Of a stretch of 64,000 nt of DNA, positions 51,916-64,000 are shown piece by piece. Position 1 is the stretch's first letter. Each line of letters begins with the position of its first letter. The translations under genes were made by a program, and so were the position numbers. The notes below the pieces were generated by a model. It saw nothing but the letters and a program-made list of their open reading frames with translations, was not told the DNA's origin and searched no databases. This DNA is from Streptomyces pactum (lineage in GTDB: Bacteria; Actinomycetota; Actinomycetes; Streptomycetales; Streptomycetaceae): the NCBI RefSeq assembly GCF_016031615.1, contig NZ_JACYXC010000001.1, positions 6,572,001 through 6,636,000 on the forward strand. Direction: 5' to 3'.

Positions 51916-53823
51916 TCACCGGCGGGGCCGGGCACCGCGGGCGGGAACCGGGGTGCCCGGCGGCGGGCCCGGGCGCCGGCTCCCGTCCGTGCGCCCGGGC
52001 CGCGTCCCCCGTCCGGTGGGCCCCGTCCGTGGGCCGGTGCGTCGTCCGCGGCCGCGCCCGAACGCGGGGCCCCGCCTCGCCCCGCTCCCGCCGTCCGTGG
52101 CCGCGGCGGCCGGACCTCGGCCCGCCCACCCCGGCAGTCGCCCGGGCCTCACGGGCGGACCTCGGCCCGCCCGCCGGCAGTCGCCGGGCCTCAGCTCCGC
52201 CCGCCGGCCCCCCGCCGGGCCGGAGCCGCCCACTCGTCCGGTCGCCGCCGGGCCGGAAGCGCCCGCCCGGCCCGCGGCCCCCGCCACGCCCGGGACACCC
52301 GCCCGTTCCGGGGTGACCGCGGACAGCGGTGCCGCGATGTCCTCCAGCGACTTGCGCTCCGCCGGCACCGCGAGGAGCACGGCGACCAGACCGGCCAGGC
52401 ACATCAGCACCGCCCCGATCCGGAACGCCAGCACGGTGTCGGCCACCACACCGGTCTCGGTCAGCTCGGCGAAGATCAGCGGACCGCTGATGCCGCCGGC
52501 CGCGGTGCCGATCGCGTAGAAGAAGGCGATGGCCATCGCCCGGGTCTCCATCGGGAAGATCTCGCTGACCGTCAGGTACGCCGAGCTGGCGCCGGCCGAG
52601 GCGAAGAAGAGCACCACCGACCAGCAGGCGGTGAGGGTGTTCGCGGTGAGGTGGCCGCCCTCGAAGAGCCAGGCGGTCACCAGCAGCAGCGCGCCGGAGA
52701 GCAGATACGTGCCGGAGATCATGACGCGCCGGCCGACCGTGTCGAAGAGCTTGCCCAGCAGCAGCGGGCCGAGGAAGTTGCCCGCCGCGATCACCGCGAA
52801 GAAGTAGCCGGTGTGCCCGGAGGCGACATCGAAGAACGTGGTGAGGATCGTCCCGAAGCCGAAGGTGATGGCGTTGTAGAGGAACGCCTGCCCGATGAAG
52901 AGGGCCAGCCCCAGCACCGCCCGGGAGCGGTAGGTGGAGAACACCGTGCGGGCCACGTCACCGAAACCGGTGGCCTTCCGGCGCCGGATGGTGATGCTCT
53001 CCCCGGCCGGGGGCAGCTGCTCCCCCTTCTCCTTGCGCACCCGCGTCTCGATGTCCTCGACCAGCTCCTCGGCCTCCCGGCCCCGGCCGTGGATGATCAG
53101 CCACCGCGGGCTCTCCGGAACGTTCCGCCGGACCAGCAGGATGGCCAGGCCCAGGACCAGGCCGAGGGCGAAGGTCAGCCGCCAGCCGACGTCGGCGGCG
53201 AACAGGGAGGTGTCCAGGAACGGGATGGACAGCAGGGAGCCGCCCACCGCGCCGAGCCAGAAGCTCCCGTTGATCACCAGGTCGACCCGGCCCCGGTACC
53301 GGGCCGGGATCAGCTCGTCGACGGCGGAGTTGATCGCCGCGTACTCGCCCCCGATGCCGAAGCCGGTGAAGAACCGGAAGACGAAGAACCACCAGCTGGA
53401 GAACGACAGGGCGGTGAGCGCCGTGGCCGCCAGGTAGACCGCCAGGGTCAGCATGAACAGCTTCTTGCGGCCGTACCGCTCGGTGAGCCAGCCGAAGACC
53501 AGTGCGCCGCTGCAGGCCCCCGCCACGTACAGCGCCGCGGCCAGGCCGGTGACCTGCGCGGCGGAGATGTCCAGGCCGCTGCCCTCTTCCGACAGCCGGC
53601 CGGCGATGTTGCCGACGAGGGTGACCTCCAGGCCGTCCAGGATCCACACCGTCCCCAGGCCCACCACCACCGCCCAGTGCCAGGACGACCAGGGCAGGCG
53701 GTCCAGGCGCGCCGGCACCGTGGTGGTGACCTCGTCCGCGCCCCGTCCGCCGTCCGGCCCGGAGCCGCCGGACCGGGAATCCCCGCCCCCACGTATTCTC
53801 GATGTGTCGCCGATGGCCTTCAC
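51916..53823 (-). CDS. MFS transporter, metabolite:H+ symporter type, with long disordered C-terminal tail
   Basis: 635 residues. The GTG at 53823 has GAGGGAGG upstream. Twelve helices run from about 45 to 490. The sugar/metabolite porter motifs are GWLTERYGRKKLF after helix 2 and RFFTGFGIGGEYAAINS in helix 4. It imports or exports a small metabolite. After LEDIAAP (about 497) a tail of some 130 Gly/Pro/Arg/Ala residues follows. It is encoded by repeated GC-rich DNA (for example CGGACCTCGGCCCGCC at 52111 and 52156). Family members normally end near this point, so the tail may reflect loss of the original stop codon. The gene is divergent from the hybrid kinase. Confidence 0.9.
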   Translation of the reverse strand: MKAIGDTSRIRGGGDSRSGGSGPDGGRGADEVTTTVPARLDRLPWSSWHWAVVVGLGTVWILDGLEVTLVGNIAGRLSEEGSGLDISAAQVTGLAAALYVAGACSGALVFGWLTERYGRKKLFMLTLAVYLAATALTALSFSSWWFFVFRFFTGFGIGGEYAAINSAVDELIPARYRGRVDLVINGSFWLGAVGGSLLSIPFLDTSLFAADVGWRLTFALGLVLGLAILLVRRNVPESPRWLIIHGRGREAEELVEDIETRVRKEKGEQLPPAGESITIRRRKATGFGDVARTVFSTYRSRAVLGLALFIGQAFLYNAITFGFGTILTTFFDVASGHTGYFFAVIAAGNFLGPLLLGKLFDTVGRRVMISGTYLLSGALLLVTAWLFEGGHLTANTLTACWSVVLFFASAGASSAYLTVSEIFPMETRAMAIAFFYAIGTAAGGISGPLIFAELTETGVVADTVLAFRIGAVLMCLAGLVAVLLAVPAERKSLEDIAAPLSAVTPERAGVPGVAGAAGRAGASGPAATGRVGGSGPAGGRRAELRPGDCRRAGRGPPVRPGRLPGWAGRGPAAAATDGGSGARRGPAFGRGRGRRTGPRTGPTGRGTRPGRTDGSRRPGPPPGTPVPARGARPRR

Positions 53824-54107
53824 GCACCCTCCCTCGGTTCGCCCCGGGGTGTCGGTGTGCCCCCCGGTGGTGGTGATCCGGATGCCCCCGGCGGCGTCCG
53901 GCATGCCCGGCGCCGCGGCGGGCGCATCGGTGCCGCCGGTGATCCCCCGGCCGCGAGGTGGGATAGCCTCGCCGGGACCGGCCCCGTGTCCGCACGGGGG
54001 TCGCCGCGGGGATCGGGGGAGCGGAGCCGCGGCGGCGGCCCGGGCCGTGCCGCGGTGCCCGCGCGGCCGGCGACCGGGCTCCAAGGACGGGTTGAGCGAG
54101 GGGACAC

Positions 54108-57854
<3,747 letters not shown>

Positions 57855-57936
57855 CGGGTAGACGAGCAGAGCAGCACCCCGTACCGGGCCGGCCACCGAC
57901 CGCGGCCCCCGGTGCGATCCCGTGAGGAGCAGTGCA

Positions 57937-60492
57937 GTGGAAGACCCCCAGCGGCACCAGGACCCGGCGGTCCACGGTGAGACGCCGGCCGCGTCCCCCG
58001 TGGCGCCGGGCGGCCTCGCGGTGCCCGCCGCCCGGCCGCCGCTGCCCGGCGCCGACGCGCCCGGCGGCACGCCGGCGACGGTCCGGCAGGGGCACGACCG
58101 GCCGGTGCCGGAGGGCCCGGAGGACGAGGAGTCGGGGATCGGCCGCCTCGCCGCCACGGTGGAGCGGCTGCGGCACGAGGTGCGCCGGGCGCACGCCGCC
58201 GCCGACGGCCGTGCCCTGGTGGAGATGGCCAAGGGCGTCCTGGTGGAACGGCTGCGCTGCGGGCCCGCCGAGGCGGCCCGGCAGCTCGTGGCGCTCGCCC
58301 AGGGCGCCGGGGTGACCCAGCTGGAACTCGCCGCCGACATCGTCAACCAGGCGTCCCAGGACCGCCTCGCCGAGGCGGCCGGGGAGTTCCTGGCCCGGGT
58401 CTCGGCGAGCCGCCGGGCCCCGGCGGACCGGCCCGCGGTCCACCGGCCGGAGGACACCGAGCCCGCCTCGGTGGCGGTCCGGCTGCGCACCGCGGAGAGC
58501 GGCGCCCTGGCCGCCGACGACACCCAGGCCGTCGCCGAGTCGATCCTCGCCCACGCGCTCGTCCCGCTGGGCGCCACCGCGGTCGCGGTCTGGGCGGCCG
58601 ACGGGGACTCCTCGCTCACCCTGGCCGGGTACGCGGGCTTCTCCGACGAGGAGGCCGCCCGCTGGCACTACGTCCCGCCCGGGGTGGCCACGGTCGCCCG
58701 CCGCGCGCTCACCGAACTACGGCTGGTCCAGGTCGGCAGCCTGTCGCGTACCGGTCTGCCGTCGATCGGCTACCGCGAGTTCCCCGACGGCGGCCGGGTG
58801 GCGGTGCCCACCGGGACCGGCGGCCGGATCACCGGGGTGCTGGAGATCGGCTGGCCGCAGGAGCTGGAACCGCAGCCGCCGCGCATCGAACGGCAGCTGG
58901 AGGCGCTGGCCGAACTGTGCGCCCACACCCTGGAGGAGCACCCGACGCCGCGCGGCGCGGGCGCCGGCCGGCGCGACCGGGACCTGGCGGAGCTGGTGGA
59001 CCTCGCCGGCGGGCTGCACGACCCCGCCCTGGTGCTCCGGCCCCACCTGGGCCCGGACGGACGGCTGGTGGACTTCCGCATCCACCACGCCAACAGCCTC
59101 TTCGTGGACCCCGCGGGACGCCCCCGCGCGGCCGTCACCGGCTCGCTGCTGCTGGAGGCGTACCCGCTCGCCGCCGACGACGGCGGGCTGTTCGAGAAGG
59201 TGCAGCGGGTGCACGCCACCGGGGAGCCGTTCCGCTCCGACCGGATGGCGCTGACCGCGCTGGTCGGCCAGGTGCCGGTGACCGCCGTCACGGGCGTGAG
59301 CATCAGCCGGCACGGCGACGGCGTCCTGCTGATATGGCGGATCGAGAGCGAGGCGGCCCGGCTCGCCAACCTCCTCCAGCACGCCCAGCGGCTGGGCCGG
59401 ATCGGCGGGTTCGAGGAGAACCTGGAGACCGGGGAGATCGTCTGGAACAGCCAGCTGTACCACCTGTACGGGCTGCCGGTCACCGCCCTCCCGGTCCCCC
59501 TGGAACAGCTGCCCGGCCACGCGCACCCCGACGACTCGGCCGCCATCCGGCGCTTCCTGCGCACCCTGCTGCACCACCGCCGTCCCGCCTCCGCCGCGCT
59601 GCGGCTGCGCCGGCCGGACGGGGTGACCCGCCACATCCGGCTGGTCGCCGAGCCGGTGTTGGGGGCGGGCGGCCGTCTGGTGGCCGTCCGCGGCGCCTAC
59701 CAGGACATCTCCTCCCAGCACTGGACCGAGGTGGCCCTGGCGGTCACCCGCGACCAGCTGGCGCACACCGAGGCGCAGGCCGCCGAACGCAACCGGCTGG
59801 CCCTGCAGTTGCAGCACGCCATCATGCCGCCCGCCCGCGGCCCGATCCTGGCGCCGAACCTGCGGGTGGCCGTGCGCTACCGGCCGGCCGAGACCGAGCA
59901 CCTGGTCGGCGGCGACTGGTACGACGCGGTGGTCCTCCCCTCGGGACAGGTGCTGCTGTGCGTGGGCGACGTCGCCGGCCACGGCATCGAGGCGGCCACC
60001 AGCATGGTGGTGCTCCGCAACGCGCTGCGCGGCCTGGCCGTCACCGGGGCGGGTCCGGCGCAGCTGCTCACCTGGCTCAACACCGTGGCGCACTACCTGA
60101 CCTCGCAGATCACCGCGACCGCGGTGTGCGGCCTGTTCGACCCCGAGGACCGGTCACTGCGCTGGGCGCGGGCCGGCCACCTGCCGCCGGTGCTGGTGCG
60201 GGGCGGTGAGGCCACCGCCCTGCCGCTGCCGGAGGGCATCCTGCTCGGCGCGGTGCCCGAGGCCCGCTACGAGGAGCACCTGCTGCGGCTCGACCCCGAC
60301 GACCGGCTGCTGATGTACACCGACGGACTGGTGGAGCGGCGGGACCGCTCGGTGGAGCACTCGCTGGGCCAGCTCGTCGGCACCGCCGGGAAGCACCCGG
60401 GCGACCTGGACACCTACCTGGACCGGGTCCTCACGCACAGCCGGTCCGACACCGACGACGACACCTGCCTGGTCGGCGTCGAACTGCGCTGA
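57937..60492 (+). CDS. SpoIIE family PP2C phosphatase with ANTAR-, GAF- and PAS-type domains
   Basis: 851 residues. The GTG at 57937 has GAGGAGC seven bases upstream. In order: Pro-rich start; ANTAR-like helical segment (about 70-150; RALVEMAKGVLVERLRCGPAEAA); GAF (about 180-325); two PAS-like regions (about 340-450 and 475-600); and the SpoIIE phosphatase (about 625-851). The phosphatase shows GGDWYD, GDVAGHG, YTDGLVE and DDDTCLV metal-binding motifs. Such enzymes dephosphorylate anti-anti-sigma proteins and so free a SigB/SigF-type sigma factor. It lies behind the hybrid kinase gene and near the sigma factor gene. Confidence 0.93.
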   Translation: MEDPQRHQDPAVHGETPAASPVAPGGLAVPAARPPLPGADAPGGTPATVRQGHDRPVPEGPEDEESGIGRLAATVERLRHEVRRAHAAADGRALVEMAKGVLVERLRCGPAEAARQLVALAQGAGVTQLELAADIVNQASQDRLAEAAGEFLARVSASRRAPADRPAVHRPEDTEPASVAVRLRTAESGALAADDTQAVAESILAHALVPLGATAVAVWAADGDSSLTLAGYAGFSDEEAARWHYVPPGVATVARRALTELRLVQVGSLSRTGLPSIGYREFPDGGRVAVPTGTGGRITGVLEIGWPQELEPQPPRIERQLEALAELCAHTLEEHPTPRGAGAGRRDRDLAELVDLAGGLHDPALVLRPHLGPDGRLVDFRIHHANSLFVDPAGRPRAAVTGSLLLEAYPLAADDGGLFEKVQRVHATGEPFRSDRMALTALVGQVPVTAVTGVSISRHGDGVLLIWRIESEAARLANLLQHAQRLGRIGGFEENLETGEIVWNSQLYHLYGLPVTALPVPLEQLPGHAHPDDSAAIRRFLRTLLHHRRPASAALRLRRPDGVTRHIRLVAEPVLGAGGRLVAVRGAYQDISSQHWTEVALAVTRDQLAHTEAQAAERNRLALQLQHAIMPPARGPILAPNLRVAVRYRPAETEHLVGGDWYDAVVLPSGQVLLCVGDVAGHGIEAATSMVVLRNALRGLAVTGAGPAQLLTWLNTVAHYLTSQITATAVCGLFDPEDRSLRWARAGHLPPVLVRGGEATALPLPEGILLGAVPEARYEEHLLRLDPDDRLLMYTDGLVERRDRSVEHSLGQLVGTAGKHPGDLDTYLDRVLTHSRSDTDDDTCLVGVELR

Positions 60493-60507
60493 CCGCTGAC
60501 CGTTGAC

Positions 60508-60543
60508 CCGGACCGGCCCGGACCCGGGCCGGGGGCGGTCCGG
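60508..60543 (+). terminator. Terminator hairpin of the phosphatase gene
   Basis: CCGGACC (60508-60514) pairs with GGTCCGG (60537-60543), and GGCCCGG (60515-60521) pairs with CCGGGCC (60524-60530). The structure begins 16 bp after the stop codon. Confidence 0.5.
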
Positions 60544-60581
60544 CGGGTGTCCCGGCGCGGCCGGCGCCCCGGGCGGGACTT

Positions 60582-60717
60582 GGTGGGCGGCCGCTCACGG
60601 TGCCGGTGCCCGGCGGGCCGGCCGGTCACCCGGCGCCGGGCCGGGAGCCGGTGGGCGGCCGCTCATGGTGCCGGTGCCCGGTGGGCCGTCGGTCACCCGG
60701 TTCCGGTGCCCCGCCGC
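60582..60717. repeat. 68-bp tandem duplication reaching the methyltransferase 3' end
   Basis: GGTGGGCGGCCGCTCA begins at 60582 and again at 60650. The copies stay about 90 percent alike for most of 68 bp. The second copy includes the stop codon and last codons of the methyltransferase gene. Confidence 0.7.
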
Positions 60718-61337
60718 AGTCCCAGGCGGCTCCACCGCACGCCGGCCCGCCCGTGCAGGTCCTCCCGTTCACTGCGGTGGACCACGCCCATCCCGTGGCG
60801 GCCGGCCAGCTCGGCCGTCTCCCGCGCCGAGACGTCGAACATCCGGCGGCCGGCCGGCACCGGACCGTGCCGCAGCGTCAGCAGGAGCTGCCCGGCCGGG
60901 GCGAGCAGGGCGGCCAGCCTTCCCATGGCCTCCCGCCGCTGCGCCTCGTCCAGGTGCATCCACACGGCGGTGAGCAGGACCAGGTCGAAGCCCCGGGCGA
61001 AGCGCGGGTCCCGGTCCCGGAGCACGGTCAGCGCGGGCAGCCCGGGCAACGCGTCGTCGAGCCACTCGATCTCCCGGTCCGCGTGGCGCCGCCGACCCAG
61101 GCGGCGCAGCTCGGGCGTCGGTTCCACGGCCACCACCCGGTGGCCGAGCGCGGCCAGGGCGGCGGCGTCGCGCCCGCTGCCGGCGCCGATGTCCACCACG
61201 GTGGAGGGCCGGGTGGGGAAGAGGTGCAGCGCCTCGCGGTGCACGTCGGCGAAGGACACGCTCTCGTACTGCTCCACGAGCGCCTCGGCGGCCTCGCCGT
61301 AACCGGCCGTACCGGCAGGGGACATCGCATCGGTCAT
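60693..61337 (-). CDS. Class I SAM-dependent methyltransferase
   Basis: 214 residues. The ATG at 61337 has no ribosome site, but a -10-like TAGGCT lies about 10 bp upstream, suggesting a leaderless messenger. The SAM motif is VVDIGAGSGRDAAAL (about 47-61), with the acidic AVEPTPE and LLTAVWMHLD following. It is a short, UbiE-like methyltransferase; the substrate is unknown. Its 3' end sits in a 68-bp tandem repeat, so the last residues may vary among strains. Confidence 0.87.
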   Translation of the reverse strand: MTDAMSPAGTAGYGEAAEALVEQYESVSFADVHREALHLFPTRPSTVVDIGAGSGRDAAALAALGHRVVAVEPTPELRRLGRRRHADREIEWLDDALPGLPALTVLRDRDPRFARGFDLVLLTAVWMHLDEAQRREAMGRLAALLAPAGQLLLTLRHGPVPAGRRMFDVSARETAELAGRHGMGVVHRSEREDLHGRAGVRWSRLGLRRGTGTG

Positions 61338-61665
61338 GCGCGCAGCCTAGTGAGCGCGGGCCCGGCCGCAGGCCGTCCCCCGGGGCCGGTGCGGCCCGGC
61401 CGGGCGCGGAGCGGGTTCCGGGCCCGACCGGGCCGCGGTCCCGTCACGGCCGGACGGCGCCCCCGCGCACGGGGCCGGCCCGCCGGTGCCCGCACACCCG
61501 CCCGTCGCGTGACCGCACGCCGGCGGACGGGTGGTCGCAGGCCGGGTGGTCACACGCCGGAACCCCCGTGCTCCGCGGGGGTTCGGCCTGCGGGGCACGG
61601 GGGTCGGTCGGTACGGGGTGCGGGGAGCGGCCGCGGGAAGGAGAGGCGGCCGGGCGGGGGAGGGT
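61338..61665. other. Intergenic region, methyltransferase promoter and sigma-gene terminator
   Basis: This 328-bp region has no gene. At its left edge is the TAGGCT promoter element of the methyltransferase. A strong hairpin lies near 61572. The rest is GC-rich without features. Confidence 0.45.
61561..61583 (-). terminator. Terminator hairpin after the sigma factor gene
   Basis: AACCCCCG (61561-61568) pairs with CGGGGGTT (61576-61583) over a 7-nt loop. CAGGCC and GGCCTG further out extend the stem. It lies 83 bp after the stop codon. Confidence 0.6.
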
Positions 61666-62577
61666 TCAGGCGGTGCCCAGCAGCCCCGCCCGCAACCGGC
61701 CGAGGATGCGGGAGAGCAGCCGGGAGACGTGCATCTGGGAGACGCCCAGCTCCTCGCCGATCTGCGACTGCGTCTTCTCCTCGGCGAACCGCAGCCGGAG
61801 GATCAGCCGGTCCCGGTCGCTCAGCTGGGCGATGAGCGGGCCGAGGGCGTGGCAGTTCTCCATCAGGTCCAGGGCCGGGTCCTCGACGCCGATGAAGTCC
61901 ACCAGCGCCGCCTCCCCGTCCCGGTCGCCCTCGCCACCCACGACGGCCTCCAGCGAGGCGGTGTTGTAGCCGTTGGCGGCCACCTGCGCCTCGATGACCT
62001 CCTCCTCCGACAGGTTCATCAGGGTGGCCAGTTCGGCCACCTTCGGGGCGCGGCCCAGCCGGCTGGTCAGCTCCTCGGTGGCCTTGGCCAGCTCGACCCG
62101 GGCCTCCTGAAGGCGCCGGGGAACGTGCACCGCCCAGGTGGTGTCCCGGAAGAAGCGCTTCATCTCCCCGACGATGCACGGCACCGCGAACGTGACGAAC
62201 TCCACATTCCGGGAGAGATCGAACCGGTCGATCGCCTTGATGAGCCCGATCATGCCGACCTGGACGAGGTCCTCCATCTCCTCGGCCCGGGCGCGGAACC
62301 GGCCGGCGGCGTACCTCACCAGCGACATGTTCATCTCGATGAGGGTGTTGCGGACGTACTGGTACTCCGCCGTCCCCTCCTCCAGTGCCGCCAGGCGTTC
62401 CAGGAACACCTTGGTGAGATCACGGGCATCGCGGGGCGAAACGCTCTGCGGGTCGGCGATCTCCAGGGGACCGGAGGAGGCAAAGGGCGCGCCGGGCCGG
62501 GACGCGTCACCCGTGGGCGGCTCGCCTCGCACGGCCTCAGAGGTCGTCGTGGTCTGCGCAGCGACTGCCGTGGTCAC
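61666..62577 (-). CDS. SigB/SigF/SigG family RNA polymerase sigma factor
   Basis: 303 residues from the GTG at 62577, chosen because of GAGGAAGGA eight bases upstream; an ATG at 62661 would add 28 residues without a ribosome site. Region 2 is clear (EEMEDLVQVGMIGLIKAIDRFD, VEFVTFAVPCIVGEMKRFFRD). Region 3 has VPRRLQEARVELAKATEEL. Region 4 ends with the helix-turn-helix KTQSQIGEELGVSQMHVSRLL. The first 45 residues are flexible. This family governs stress response and late sporulation and is held by GHKL anti-sigma kinases. Such an ATPase gene lies just upstream, divergent, and a SpoIIE phosphatase nearby. Confidence 0.95.
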   Translation of the reverse strand: MTTAVAAQTTTTSEAVRGEPPTGDASRPGAPFASSGPLEIADPQSVSPRDARDLTKVFLERLAALEEGTAEYQYVRNTLIEMNMSLVRYAAGRFRARAEEMEDLVQVGMIGLIKAIDRFDLSRNVEFVTFAVPCIVGEMKRFFRDTTWAVHVPRRLQEARVELAKATEELTSRLGRAPKVAELATLMNLSEEEVIEAQVAANGYNTASLEAVVGGEGDRDGEAALVDFIGVEDPALDLMENCHALGPLIAQLSDRDRLILRLRFAEEKTQSQIGEELGVSQMHVSRLLSRILGRLRAGLLGTA

Positions 62578-62852
62578 GGTGAATCCTTCCTCCAGTGAAA
62601 ATGCACTGTCGATGGCGAGCCCCGGGGTACTGACGCCGCTTCCCGTTCTCCGCCGGGTCATGCCTGTGGCGTGCGGAACATCTCAGCCTTTGCGACGGCG
62701 GGCCGGGCGCCTAGGGTTGCTGTAGCGCCCCCGATGGCACGGTCGGCCCCACCGGGTCCCGCGGGGCGAATGTCCGACACGCGGGACGTCGTCCGGCGGA
62801 GCCGCCACCGGGCAGGAGAGACACAGCACCGCCGGACCTACGGGGGTAGGAG

Positions 62853-63245
62853 ATGACGACCACCGGGCCACAACGGGTCGGTAGTACCAGGCCGCCGCAG
62901 TCGGCGGCGGACGCACGGGACGCGGTGCGCGAGCTGCTGCTCCGGCAGCCACAGCCGGTCCCGGAGCGGGCCGTCACCGACGCGTTGCTGGTCACCTCGG
63001 AGCTGGCCACCAACGCGATCCGGCACGGCGGCGGGATCACCGCGTGCCGGGCGGCGGTCCAGGACGGCCAGATGCTGATCGTGGTCGAGGACGCCAGCGA
63101 CGCGCTGCCCCGGGACGCCGGGGCCACCGCGGAGATGCCCGGCGGACACGGCTGGCCGATGGTATGCCGGCTCTCCTCCACGGTGAGCGTGAGCCGGCTG
63201 CCGGGCGGCGGCAAACGCGTCAGCGCCTCGGTGCCGCTTTACTGA
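62853..63245 (+). CDS. ATP-binding protein, GHKL ATPase (anti-sigma factor kinase-like)
   Basis: 130 residues. The ATG has GGGGTAGGAG upstream. The single HATPase_c_2 domain shows the N-box SELATNAIRHG (about 50-60), a G1-like VVEDASDALP and a G2-like GGHGWPMV. This is the size and layout of RsbW/SpoIIAB-like streptomycete proteins, which bind a sigma factor or phosphorylate its STAS antagonist. It is divergent from the SigB/SigF-type gene across 275 bp, so it may be that factor's inhibitor. Streptomycetes have many such ATPases, so the pairing is inferred. Confidence 0.88.
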   Translation: MTTTGPQRVGSTRPPQSAADARDAVRELLLRQPQPVPERAVTDALLVTSELATNAIRHGGGITACRAAVQDGQMLIVVEDASDALPRDAGATAEMPGGHGWPMVCRLSSTVSVSRLPGGGKRVSASVPLY

Positions 63246-63469
63246 CCGGCGCCGCGCACCGGCGGTTCCCGTGCCGGCGGTCCGCGCCCGGCCGCGCGCC
63301 GGAGGCCACCGCCGGGCCCCGGCGTGCCCCCGCGCGCCACCGCCCGCGGCGCGGAGCGGTCCCGAGGTGCGCCCCGGACGTCCGGGTGCGCGCCGGCCCG
63401 TCCACCGCGGCGGGCGTCGCCGCCGGACCCGATCTTCCGCGCCTTGGGGGCGGGGGCCATGATGGGTTC

Positions 63470-64000
63470 ATGACGTCCCGTGCCCGCGCGAGAAGGGCCG
63501 AGCTGTTCGCCGGCCCCGGCAGCGACCGGCGGTTCGGCGGCCCGGCCACCGGAGCCGAACGCCCCATGCTCCTGGACATGCTGGAGGCCCAGCGCGCCAC
63601 CCTGGAGCTGAAGTGCTCCGGACTGGGACCGGAACTCTTCCTGCGGCCGGTGGCGCCCTCCACCCTCTCGCTGCTGGGGCTGGTACGGCACCTGGCCGAC
63701 GTGGAACGCCGCTGGTTCCGGCGCGTCCTGGCCGGACAGGACGCCCCGGCCCTGTTCTCCTCGCCCGACGACCCGGACGGTGACTTCGACGGGGCCACCC
63801 CCGGCCCGGGCGCGGTGGGCGCCGCCTGGGAGGCCTGGCACTCCGAGGTGGCCTTCGCCCGACGCTTCGCCGCCGGGGCGCCGCACCTGGACGTCACCGG
63901 CGAGGACGGGTGGCGCGGGACGGTGTCGCTGCGCTGGGTGCTCCTCCACATGATCGAGGAGTACGCCCGGCACAACGGCCACGCCGACCTGCTGCGGGAA
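63470..64000 (+). CDS. DinB/DUF664 family protein, 3' end outside window
   Basis: At least 177 residues; the frame is open to the right edge. The ATG at 63470 lies 225 bp after the ATPase gene. The four-helix DinB/DUF664 bundle shows MLDMLEAQRATLELKCSGLG, the metal-ligand region LVRHLADVERRWFRR and the late HMIEEYARHNGHADLLRE. The three histidines are at expected places. Actinobacterial DUF664 proteins relate to mycothiol-dependent and DinB-like enzymes. The substrate is unknown. The sequence ends just where the family does, so little is missing. Confidence 0.88.
   Translation, partial: MTSRARARRAELFAGPGSDRRFGGPATGAERPMLLDMLEAQRATLELKCSGLGPELFLRPVAPSTLSLLGLVRHLADVERRWFRRVLAGQDAPALFSSPDDPDGDFDGATPGPGAVGAAWEAWHSEVAFARRFAAGAPHLDVTGEDGWRGTVSLRWVLLHMIEEYARHNGHADLLRE

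Noticed and set aside
62578..62661. The longer sigma factor starting at the ATG at 62661
   Set aside because: No ribosome site precedes that ATG, while the GTG at 62577 has a strong one. The extra 28 residues contain no family feature.

Overview
The window is very GC-rich with almost every third codon position G or C. It has frequent GTG starts, strong purine-rich ribosome sites and long spurious reading frames opposite most genes. With type I polyketide synthase modules, a cluster of secreted chitinases with DasR-like sites, GlxA-type regulators and a SigB/SigF-family sigma factor, it looks like Streptomyces or a close streptomycete relative. No rRNA, tRNA, CRISPR array, insertion sequence or phage gene was recognised. 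I found about 41 genes; the first and last run off the window edges.

1-11.5 kb: the end of a modular polyketide synthase. The first protein (5' end outside the window) carries AT-DH-ER-KR-ACP plus a C-terminal docking segment. Its AT has lost the catalytic serine and other core motifs. The second protein is the terminal module, KS-AT-DH-KR-ACP-TE, with an intact, methylmalonyl-type AT and a releasing thioesterase.

11.8-26.4 kb: a nitrogen and chitin region. It holds NADP-type glutamate dehydrogenase, a dienelactone-hydrolase-like protein, and three secreted chitinases (two GH18, one GH19), each with a DasR-like GGTC-NN-GACC operator upstream. Interspersed are two GlxA-type DJ-1/AraC regulators, a DJ-1/PfpI isonitrile-hydratase-like protein followed by an HD-domain cyanamide-hydratase-like protein, a cupin and a small acidic protein. 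GlcNAc-responsive control of the chitinases is inferred from the operators.

26.7-34.2 kb: transport and central metabolism. A CASTOR/POLLUX-like two-TrkA-N membrane protein, a nucleotidyltransferase, the Na+/H+ antiporter NhaA, a two-PASTA lipoprotein and an N-terminally extended GAPDH.

34.6-51.8 kb: mixed chromosomal genes. A methyltransferase and an MFS drug exporter meet at a large hairpin; next to the exporter is a MarR regulator with a clear palindromic operator. Then come an SDR/DUF2867 protein, a secreted M23 peptidase and a secreted amidase. A Ser/Thr kinase has its lectin domain out of frame, and a membrane Mrr-like nuclease also looks frameshifted. A LEA-like/DUF4235 membrane pair, a YbdK ligase, a lactonase, a PEBP protein and two small hydrophilic proteins follow.

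51.9-64 kb: a transporter diverges from a likely stress-signalling block. A soluble five-HAMP hybrid histidine kinase lies just upstream of an ANTAR/GAF/PAS/SpoIIE phosphatase. After a methyltransferase come a SigB/SigF-family sigma factor and a divergent GHKL ATPase of the anti-sigma kind. Together they resemble a partner-switching pathway, although no STAS anti-anti-sigma gene is in the window. A DinB/DUF664 gene runs off the right edge.
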